Shown: piece after piece, positions 1 to 4,384 of the stretch | Position numbering within the stretch: the stretch's first letter is position 1 | Layout of the letters: every line of letters begins with the position of its first letter | NCBI GenBank assembly: GCA_035531475.1 | Contig: DATKST010000092.1 | Coordinates: 1-7,715 of the forward strand | Source of the DNA: CALCEB01 sp035531475 | GTDB lineage: Bacteria; Acidobacteriota; Terriglobia; UBA7540 | Direction: 5' to 3' | Length of the DNA stretch: 7,715 bases | Notes under the pieces: generated by a model | The model's database searches: none | Seen by the model: the letters and a program-made list of their open reading frames with translations, nothing else | Told to the model about the DNA's origin: nothing | Made by a program: the position numbers and the translations under genes

Positions 1-57
1 GCGGTCAGAGACCGCCGACTCTTATTTCTCAAAAGCCTTCGGCGGTCAGAGACCGCC
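1..57. repeat. Two direct copies of a 17-bp GGCGGTC/GACCGCC hairpin repeat
   Basis: The sequence GGCGGTC-AGA-GACCGCC (41-57) has perfect 7-bp complementary arms around a 3-nt loop. A second copy lies at 1-16, missing only its first G because the window starts there; both copies are followed by G. They are in the same orientation, 41 bp apart. They lie downstream of the b-subunit gene (minus strand) and fill the 111 bp where the next ATP synthase gene would be expected. Without a T-rich tail they are not convincing intrinsic terminators. They look like a dispersed palindromic repeat, but a terminator or mRNA-stabilising role cannot be excluded. Confidence 0.75.
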
Positions 58-111
58 GCCACAGCAAACTGCGCCACTACCCCTTTCGAGAGAAATTGAC
101 GGGAAACGGCC

Positions 112-774
112 TCAACTCTTGCCGTTCAGCCCTTCGAAAAACCTTTGAACCAATTTCCCCTGATTTTCTCTATCCAGCCGGCCACGGACCATCTGCCCGG
201 CAATTTCCGTAGCCTGGTTTGCCGCAAAAGCCTTCAACTCAATCTTGGCGGCTCGGGTCGCCGCCTCGATCTGGGCGCGAGCGGATTCAGAAGCCCTCTC
301 GGCTTCTACGATGGCTTGGCGGCGCATCCGCTCCGCTTCGGCTTCCATATCCTTGGCGGCCTCTGCCTGCAAAGCGGTGATGTCCTCATTCAACCGCTGC
401 AGCCTCTGTTCGACCGATTTGAGCTTTGCCCCGGATTCCTCCAAGGCTTTCCGTCCTTCTTCAAGACCCTTCAGGATGTTCACGCTTCGGGTGCTGAAAT
501 AGGACGCCAGCGGCTTGCGAAGGAGGTAGAAGAGGCCACCCACCAGGATCGCAAAGTTCAGCCATTCGAAGAACGCTTTGCGTCCGCTGTGCTGGGATTT
601 CCCTTCACCTTCCTGGGCGGCGAAAAGCAACAGCTTGGACACATGAGCTGTGCCGGCAAGTCCCGAACTGCTCCCTGCGGAAACCGTCAAGCAGGCTGCC
701 CGCCGCGCCTGAAACAGAAACACGCCCGCCGCGAGCAAACCCAACACCACGATCTGGAGCCATCGCCGCTTCAA
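112..774 (-). CDS. atpF: F-type ATP synthase subunit b with extended N-terminus
   Basis: The 220-residue product is a b-type peripheral stalk subunit of the F0F1 ATP synthase, which anchors the stator in the membrane and links it to F1. Seen: a first hydrophobic segment at about residues 6-22 preceded by KRRW (signal-like), a polar linker, then the family-typical membrane segment at about 67-87 (AFFEWLNFAILVGGLFYLL). A long Ala/Glu/Arg-rich stretch from about 95 to 200 is predicted to be coiled coil. Bacterial b subunits usually have about 150-170 residues, so the extra length is the N-terminal extension. The start is TTG at 774, supported by GGAGGT (minus strand, 788-783) at 8-nt spacing. 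The TTG overlaps the TGA stop of the upstream b-type gene (TTGA), implying translational coupling. The signal-like segment may be cleaved; that is inference. Confidence 0.88.
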   Translation of the reverse strand: MKRRWLQIVVLGLLAAGVFLFQARRAACLTVSAGSSSGLAGTAHVSKLLLFAAQEGEGKSQHSGRKAFFEWLNFAILVGGLFYLLRKPLASYFSTRSVNILKGLEEGRKALEESGAKLKSVEQRLQRLNEDITALQAEAAKDMEAEAERMRRQAIVEAERASESARAQIEAATRAAKIELKAFAANQATEIAGQMVRGRLDRENQGKLVQRFFEGLNGKS

Positions 775-1247
775 GCTGCCGGACCTCCACCCAGGATTTT
801 CCCACCGCTACCACCGACGATCACTTCGGTAATCTCCTGGGCCAAAGAGTGGCAAGCCACTCGCAATTCTTCCTGAGCCAGTGCCGTTTCCCTGGAAATT
901 GAGGTGCTCGCTTCTTTGATGAATGCCTCCGCTTTCTGCCGGGCCGCTTGCAAAGACTTTCCCCTTTCTTCCAGTGAACTGCGCCGCGCCTGTTCCTTCT
1001 GCTGGTAAATATTTTGCCGGGCCGCCATGAGGGCAGCTTCGTACTCCCGGGCCTTGACCGCCGCCGCCGCAATCTGCTCCCGAGCCTTAGCCAGGGCGCC
1101 CGAGGTGGCCTCTTCGCGCTCCGCCAGAATTCTCTTCACCGGGTTAAAGAGGATTCGTTCCAAAATGATAACGAGCGCGAAAACAAAGATGACCGTGGGG
1201 ATAGTTTGGACAAAGAGTTGCCCAAGCTGATTCAAGATTTCATTCAT
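771..1247 (-). CDS. F-type ATP synthase subunit b (b'-type, first gene of the pair)
   Basis: The 158-residue product is a second b-type stator subunit. Seen: a short N-terminus (MNEILNQLGQL), one membrane segment at about residues 12-31 (VQTIPTVIFVFALVIILERI), the family-typical NPVKRILAERE just after the membrane, and a long charged helix rich in Ala, Glu, Arg and Gln. The length fits a normal b subunit. With the longer b gene that it overlaps by four bases, it probably forms a b/b' heterodimer, as in cyanobacteria and other lineages with paired b genes; this is inference. It is the first gene of its transcript: upstream lies pta on the other strand, and neither a (atpB) nor c (atpE) precedes it. 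The ATP synthase genes are therefore probably split between loci. No good Shine-Dalgarno is visible before its ATG. Confidence 0.88.
   Translation of the reverse strand: MNEILNQLGQLFVQTIPTVIFVFALVIILERILFNPVKRILAEREEATSGALAKAREQIAAAAVKAREYEAALMAARQNIYQQKEQARRSSLEERGKSLQAARQKAEAFIKEASTSISRETALAQEELRVACHSLAQEITEVIVGGSGGKILGGGPAA
783..788 (-). promoter_or_regulatory. Shine-Dalgarno GGAGGT that fixes the TTG start of atpF
   Basis: On the minus strand GGAGGT is followed by 8 nt and then TTG at 774-772. No in-frame ATG lies near, so this site decides the start codon. It lies inside the 3' end of the preceding b-type gene, as expected for overlapping, coupled genes. Confidence 0.7.
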
Positions 1248-1301
1248 GCGGAGATTTCGAACCCACTGATAGGGATGGTGCTGACTACCGAGAAATAGAA
1301 A

Positions 1302-1329
1302 TTTATCATGGACGCCATCACCACGTCAA
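1302..1329 (-). promoter_or_regulatory. Candidate sigma70-type promoter for the ATP synthase b genes
   Basis: On the minus strand TTGACG (1329-1324, 5 of 6 matches to the -35 consensus) is followed after 16 nt by GATAAA (1307-1302, 4 of 6 matches), preceded directly by AT. A start about 7 nt downstream would give a leader of roughly 48 nt before the ATG at 1247. The site lies in the divergent gap to pta. The match is fair, not strong. Confidence 0.35.
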
Positions 1330-1450
1330 GGCGGGTGGCTTCCTGTTTGCGCACTTGGAATCCGTTTTAAGATTTTCCCTCGACGGCCTTGACAGTTGCC
1401 GTTAAGCTAAGGGGCGAAGCAAACACTGGGACTGACTGGCATAAGAAACC

Positions 1451-2449
1451 ATGAACAACGTCATTCAAGGATTGAAACAAGAAGCCCGGGAAAATCCGCA
1501 ACGGATCGTGCTCTTTGAAGGCACGGAAGACCGCACCCTCCAAGCGGCGGAAGTGCTTGAAAGTGAGGGCCTTGCGCGCCCGGTGCTGCTCGGCGTCGAA
1601 GACGAAGTTCGGAACAAGCTACGGGAGCTGGGGATTGCTCTTACCAAGACACAAATCATCAATCCGGCTACCAGCGACAAGCTGAGGGCTTGCTCCCGCA
1701 TCCTCTACGAGCGGCGCCGGTCGCGCGGCATGACGGAAAGCGAAGCCCTGGATGCCGCCAAAATCCCCCATATTTTCGCAGGGCTGATGGTGGCTTCGGG
1801 GGATGCGGACGGGTCCGTGGGCGGGGCGCTGTTGCCCACTGCGGACGTGGTCCGGGCCGCTCTTTGGACCATCGGAATGGCGCCTGGGTTTGCGTTGGTC
1901 TCCAGCTTTTTCCTTATGGTGTCCCCCGTGTCCTCCGTCGGCGCAGACGGAGCCTGCCTGTTCGCCGATTGTGGTGTGGTGCCGGAGCCGACGCCGCCCC
2001 AGCTTGCGGAGATCGCCTTGGCCACCGCAGAGAACGCGCGCGCCATCCTGGGCGTCGAGCCGCGTGTGGCCATGCTCTCCTTTTCAACCAAAGGCAGCGC
2101 GGACCATCGCCTGGTAGAAGCCGTGCGAAAGGCCGCGGAAACGGCCAAGGCGCGCGCCCCGCATTTGATCCTGGACGGCGAATTGCAGCTTGATGCCGCC
2201 GTGGTCCCGGAAATTGCCGCGCGCAAGGCGCCTGGCTCTGCCGTGGAAGGCCGCGCCAATGTCTTCATCTTTCCGGATTTGAACTCGGGGAATATTGCCT
2301 ACAAGTTGGCGGAACGCTTTGGCGGATGTAAGGCTATCGGCCCAATCCTGCAAGGCCTGGCAAAGCCAGCCAATGACCTTTCCCGCGGCTGCAGCGCCGA
2401 GGACATTGTAAACGTCACCGTGCTGACCGCGATCCAGGCGATGCGATAG
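1451..2449 (+). CDS. pta: Phosphate acetyltransferase
   Basis: The enzyme interconverts acetyl-CoA and phosphate with acetyl-phosphate and CoA, normally paired with acetate kinase in acetate formation or use. The 332-residue product matches the short, single-domain Pta form (about 330 residues) without the N-terminal DRTGG/P-loop regions of long Pta. Seen in order: the ASGDADGSVGGA region (115-126), MLSFSTKGSA (208-217), DGELQLDAA (242-250), ANVFIFPDLNSGNIAYKL (269-286) and GPILQGLAKPANDLSRGC (297-314), all signatures of the PTA/PTB fold. Related phosphate butyryltransferases share the fold, but the last two motifs favour Pta. The Shine-Dalgarno before the ATG is weak (ATAAGAAACC). It diverges from the ATP synthase b genes with a 203-bp gap. 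No acetate kinase gene is present in the window. Confidence 0.95.
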   Translation: MNNVIQGLKQEARENPQRIVLFEGTEDRTLQAAEVLESEGLARPVLLGVEDEVRNKLRELGIALTKTQIINPATSDKLRACSRILYERRRSRGMTESEALDAAKIPHIFAGLMVASGDADGSVGGALLPTADVVRAALWTIGMAPGFALVSSFFLMVSPVSSVGADGACLFADCGVVPEPTPPQLAEIALATAENARAILGVEPRVAMLSFSTKGSADHRLVEAVRKAAETAKARAPHLILDGELQLDAAVVPEIAARKAPGSAVEGRANVFIFPDLNSGNIAYKLAERFGGCKAIGPILQGLAKPANDLSRGCSAEDIVNVTVLTAIQAMR

Positions 2450-2470
2450 TGCTAACCACGTCGCGATGAG

Positions 2471-2490
2471 ATTGCACATTCATGTACAAT
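2471..2490. promoter_or_regulatory. Imperfect 20-bp palindrome, candidate operator of the antitoxin promoter
   Basis: ATTGCACATTCATGTACAAT pairs in 8 of 10 positions about its centre (ATTG, ACAT and their complements). Its right end, TACAAT (2485-2490), is a 5-of-6 match to a -10 box, though no clear -35 is visible at the right distance. It lies about 15 bp before the antitoxin ribosome binding site. Phd/YefM-type antitoxins are known to bind short palindromes over their own promoter, so this is a natural autoregulation site by inference. Confidence 0.45.
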
Positions 2491-2505
2491 TTGCGGTGCT
2501 TTTGT

Positions 2506-2510
2506 GGAGG
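2506..2510 (+). promoter_or_regulatory. Ribosome binding site of the Phd/YefM-type antitoxin
   Basis: GGAGG lies 8 nt before the ATG at 2519 and supports that start. Confidence 0.7.
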
Positions 2511-2518
2511 CCTAGGCG

Positions 2519-2749
2519 ATGAAGACCGTCACTTTCACCGAGTTCAGGAAGAACGCGTCGGAGGTTCTGGATCTCGTCGAGAAAGGCGAGAGCATTCGCA
2601 TCCTGCGCCACGGCAAAGCGATTGCCCGGATCGTTCCTGCAGAGTTGCGCGAGGCCAAACCCGCATGGAAACGCCCGGGCCTGCGCTTGGTGACGGCGGG
2701 GGCATCGCTGAGCAGTGCGGTGCTGGAGGAAAGGCGGTCGTCACCTTGA
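2519..2749 (+). CDS. Phd/YefM-family antitoxin (VapB-like partner of a PIN toxin)
   Basis: The 76-residue product has the Phd/YefM N-terminal fold: MKTVTFTEFRKNASEVLDLVEKGESIRILRHGKAIARIVP (residues 1-19, then 20-40), where the 'FRKNASEVLDLVEKGE' helix and the 'RHGKAIARIVP' strand are the family hallmarks. The first domain binds DNA for autoregulation, and the C-terminal tail (about 45-76) would wrap and block the toxin. The gene looks intact, with a good ribosome binding site. Its TGA stop overlaps a TTG codon (TTGA) that opens a PIN-type VapC reading frame, the usual coupled arrangement. That toxin is truncated, so this antitoxin is probably an orphan unless another toxin in the genome uses it. 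A palindromic candidate operator lies upstream. Confidence 0.85.
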   Translation: MKTVTFTEFRKNASEVLDLVEKGESIRILRHGKAIARIVPAELREAKPAWKRPGLRLVTAGASLSSAVLEERRSSP

Positions 2750-2793
2750 ACCTCTTTCTCGATTCGTCGGCGCTGGCCAAGCGCTATGTCCAA
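2746..2793 (+). pseudogene. VapC PIN-domain toxin, 5' remnant only
   Basis: Reading from the TTG at 2746, which overlaps the antitoxin stop, gives MNLFLDSSALAKRYVQ. This is the first strand and helix of a PIN-domain ribonuclease with its first catalytic Asp (residue 6) in LFLDSSALAKRY. After the Gln codon ending at 2793 the similarity to VapC stops. The frame stays open to 3132, but that part is the antisense of hicA and hicB and I see no further PIN acidic motifs in it. The remaining ~115 residues of a normal VapC (about 130 in total) are missing, and I do not find them beyond hicB either. The toxin should be inactive. A deletion that brought hicBA up to this point is the likely cause (inference). 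Confidence 0.75.
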
Positions 2794-2820
2794 AAGCGGC
2801 ATGTGCGCGCCACCCGAGAA

Positions 2821-3060
2821 TCAGAGAGATTCGAGGATTTTCTGGCGGCTCTCCCCCTTGTGTTTCCCTACAGCCCGCAAGATGGCGTTCAGAGTTCCGA
2901 TGCGCAGGGGGTTATGGGCAGGAACTGCAATCCTCTGATGGAACGGTTCCGCAGTCTCCAAGACGATGTGGCTACCCTCCTGGTGGATCACTCGATATCC
3001 CCACCGCCTGCAAAGGAGCTTGACAAGATCTTGTCCGCTCAGATCGCGTGGAATTTTCAT
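2821..3060 (-). CDS. hicA: HicA-type toxin (mRNA interferase)
   Basis: The 79-residue product has the double-stranded-RNA-binding-like fold of HicA toxins, which cut mRNA during translation. Seen: MKIPRDLSGQDLVKLL (1-16), GYRVIHQEGSHIVL (21-34) with the conserved catalytic His at residue 31 in GSH, IAVPAHNPLRIGTLNAILR (about 44-62) and a basic C-terminus. The start is the ATG at 3060, not an upstream in-frame ATG at 3213, because family similarity starts there. The ATG also overlaps the hicB stop as ATGA, which indicates coupled translation. The gene is complete and its order (antitoxin first) is common. Its 3' end lies about 27 bp from the last recognisable codon of the vapC remnant on the other strand. 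Confidence 0.88.
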   Translation of the reverse strand: MKIPRDLSGQDLVKLLCRRWGYRVIHQEGSHIVLETAEPFHQRIAVPAHNPLRIGTLNAILRAVGKHKGESRQKILESL

Positions 3061-3269
3061 CCGTTGGCAAAGACTTCGTCGCGAACCAAGTGGAGGCGGA
3101 TGGCAGAGGGCGGTTGCGGCCGGTCGAAATAGAAAGCAGCCACGGCCTCCTTGACGTTCCTGCGCAAACCTTCCCAATCGTCCGCTTGCGTGAAGATGGC
3201 CTCCGTCAGGCACTCCGCCACAAACCCGCCATCGGCCTCCTGGATGACTTCAAAAACGATCTCGCTCAT
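3057..3269 (-). CDS. hicB: Short HicB-type antitoxin
   Basis: The 70-residue product fits the short HicB family: MSEIVFEVIQEADGGFVAECL (1-20, then L21) followed by AIFTQADDWEGLRRNVKEAV (24-43), the partial RNase H-like fold that binds HicA. The protein ends after RLHLVRDEVFANG, so it has no C-terminal helix-turn-helix or ribbon-helix-helix domain like longer HicB proteins. Autoregulation through HicB alone is thus doubtful. It overlaps hicA by four bases (ATGA). On the minus strand TAGAAT (3287-3282) could be a -10 box just 12 nt before the ATG, with no good Shine-Dalgarno, which would give a nearly leaderless mRNA. No clear -35 supports this. Confidence 0.85.
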   Translation of the reverse strand: MSEIVFEVIQEADGGFVAECLTEAIFTQADDWEGLRRNVKEAVAAFYFDRPQPPSAIRLHLVRDEVFANG

Positions 3270-3325
3270 AGTGGTTAGGTTATTCTAGGATGGTCGAATA
3301 GACAAGTATGTCTTTTCAGGCCGCG

Positions 3326-3348
3326 TACATCGGCCGCGAGGCGATGTA
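3326..3348. repeat. Small inverted repeat TACATCG / CGATGTA
   Basis: Perfect 7-bp arms (3326-3332 and 3342-3348) enclose a 9-nt GC-rich loop. It lies in the 338-bp gap between hicB and purE (3270-3607), which has no supportable gene. On the minus strand the region reads as a short open frame ending AYIASRPMYAA, but it has no start or context that supports a gene. Confidence 0.45.
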
Positions 3349-3393
3349 GGCGCAGACGCCGCCTTTGGGTCTCTGTCTCTGCTCCCACTGGAT

Positions 3394-3415
3394 CGCAGAC
3401 CTGAGAAGGTCTGCG
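3394..3415. repeat. Perfect 9-bp hairpin with GAGA loop
   Basis: CGCAGACCT (3394-3402) and AGGTCTGCG (3407-3415) are perfectly complementary around GAGA, a GNRA-type tetraloop on the plus strand. No T-run follows on either strand, so it is not a standard intrinsic terminator. It resembles in design the GGCGGTC hairpins at the left edge: short perfect arms and a tiny loop in an intergenic gap. Confidence 0.65.
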
Positions 3416-3547
3416 CCAGCCTGCGTGAGGAGGTAATGCTCCTAATGCTCGCGCAATTCTGAGGATCAAGCCCATGCTCCCTCCCGGACTGTAAGCTAAC
3501 TCAGCTTCACCTTGGGTTGTGATGCAGCACAAAACCCCACGGCAGCG

Positions 3548-3586
3548 GGTAGGACAGAGTTCATGCTCCTCGAACTCTGCGCTACC
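3548..3586. repeat. Imperfect hairpin just downstream of purE
   Basis: GGTAG (3548-3552) pairs with CTACC (3582-3586), and CAGAGTTC (3555-3562) with GAACTCTG (3572-3579), separated by a 2x2 internal mismatch and a 9-nt loop. It begins about 21 bp after the purE stop in the direction of purE transcription. No immediate T-run follows; GGGGTTTTG comes about 10 nt later. It may slow decay of, or end, the purE mRNA, or be another dispersed hairpin repeat. Confidence 0.55.
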
Positions 3587-3607
3587 TTTTCCGAACCACT
3601 AAATTCC

Positions 3608-4123
3608 CTACACCTTAAATTCCCTTTTCACCTTCTCCGACTTTTCGGCCACGGAGCGGGCTAGTTGCTCTTTGTGGTCCACCAGTTTGCGCGCATACTC
3701 CGCAGCGGAAGTAGCAATGATTTCCACGGCGAAGATTGCGGCGTTGATGGCTCCGGGCTTGCCGATAGCGGTGCAAGCCACGGGAACGCCGCCGGGCATT
3801 TGAACGGTGGAGAGCAAGGCATCGAGGCCGGCAAGCGTGGTGGTGGCCATGGGGACGCCGATCACGGGCAGGGTAGTCTCCGCAGCAATCACTCCGGCGA
3901 GGTGCGAGGCTCCTCCCGCGCCGACAATAATCACTTTCAGGCCGCGTTCGATGGCCGACCGCGCATACTCCGAAGTGCGGACGGGGGAGCGATGGGCGGA
4001 GGTGATTTCAATCTCAAAAGGCACACCGAATTTCTTCAGTGTCGCGGCCGTTTCCGTCATCACCGGCAGGTCCGTATCGCTGCCCATCACAATGCCGACC
4101 AAAGGTTTGCTTTTTTCGTCCAT
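3608..4123 (-). CDS. purE: N5-carboxyaminoimidazole ribonucleotide mutase (class I PurE)
   Basis: The enzyme moves the carboxyl group of N5-CAIR to give 4-carboxy-AIR in step 6 of de novo purine synthesis. The 171-residue product is of normal length. Seen: MGSDTDLPVM (13-22), the active-site SAHRSP (42-47, His44), GAGGASHLAGVIAA (68-81), PVIGVPM (86-92) and DALLSTVQMPGGVPV (101-115). The last motif is typical of the bacterial class I enzyme. The ATG at 4123 has AGGA (in AGGAAGG) 6 nt before it. Class I PurE normally works with PurK, which is not in the window. It follows purD on the same strand, but 223 bp with a long inverted repeat separate them, so co-transcription is likely but not certain. 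Confidence 0.95.
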   Translation of the reverse strand: MDEKSKPLVGIVMGSDTDLPVMTETAATLKKFGVPFEIEITSAHRSPVRTSEYARSAIERGLKVIIVGAGGASHLAGVIAAETTLPVIGVPMATTTLAGLDALLSTVQMPGGVPVACTAIGKPGAINAAIFAVEIIATSAAEYARKLVDHKEQLARSVAEKSEKVKREFKV

Positions 4124-4167
4124 GGGCCTTCCTGAAGTCTGGGATTATTGCTACGAGCACGCTCAGA

Positions 4168-4286
4168 AATAACTGTTCCATCTTCCAACCGGCACCCCTC
4201 ACCCGCCGCTTCGCGTCACCCTCTCCCCCTTGCGGGGATAGGGCAGGGGTGAGGGGAGGTGTTTGGTCCTCAATGGAACAGTTATT
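4168..4286. repeat. Long nested inverted repeat between purD and purE
   Basis: The outer arms AATAACTGTTCCAT (4168-4181) and ATGGAACAGTTATT (4273-4286) are perfect 14-bp complements. Inside, CCAA (4185-4188) pairs with TTGG (4263-4266), CCCCTCACCC (4195-4204) with GGGTGAGGGG (4247-4256), and CCCTCTCCCC (4219-4228) with GGGGATAGGG (4234-4243, one mismatch). The whole 119 bp could fold into one long interrupted stem in the purD-purE transcript. The inner CCCCTCACCC part (4195-4256) is a copy of the repeat at 7391-7455, and palindromes of this look are widespread in bacterial genomes. The outer 14-bp arms are not shared with the second copy. Confidence 0.8.
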
Positions 4287-4313
4287 ATCTGACAGTACCT
4301 CAGGGCAGGCACC

Positions 4314-4384
4314 GTGCTGAGCCGGGATCGTCCACCCTGGCTGCCCCTACACTCGAGGGCGGTCGCCGGGAGCGGCCTCAGCAC
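4314..4384. repeat. Inverted repeat GTGCTGAG / CTCAGCAC spanning the end of purD
   Basis: The 8-bp arms (4314-4321 and 4377-4384) are perfect and 55 bp apart. The purD stop codon and its last ~11 codons lie between or in the arms. The pair may be a remnant of an inserted element or chance; 8 bp is modest support. Confidence 0.4.

Noticed and set aside
145..876. 243-codon open frame on the plus strand across the ATP synthase b genes
   Set aside because: It is the antisense shadow of the two b-type subunits, whose membrane and coiled-coil patterns are clear.
1389..1394. TTGACA ahead of pta as a -35 box
   Set aside because: At 16-18 nt spacing the sequence is GGGGCG-like, with no resemblance to a -10 box, so I do not call a promoter here.
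1705..2268. 187-codon open frame on the minus strand inside pta
   Set aside because: Shadow frame of a GC-rich gene; pta carries all family motifs in the plus-strand frame.
3061..3213. N-terminal extension of hicA from an ATG at 3213
   Set aside because: The added 51 residues are the out-of-frame image of hicB and share nothing with HicA; the ATG at 3060 overlapping the hicB stop is the natural start.
3275..3532. 85-codon open frame on the minus strand between hicB and purE
   Set aside because: It runs through the CGCAGACCT hairpin, has no recognisable family or clear ribosome site, and its composition looks like that of repeat-bearing intergenic DNA.
3548..3586. Hairpin after purE as a classic intrinsic terminator
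   Set aside because: No run of T directly follows the stem in the direction of purE transcription, so it was listed only as a hairpin repeat.
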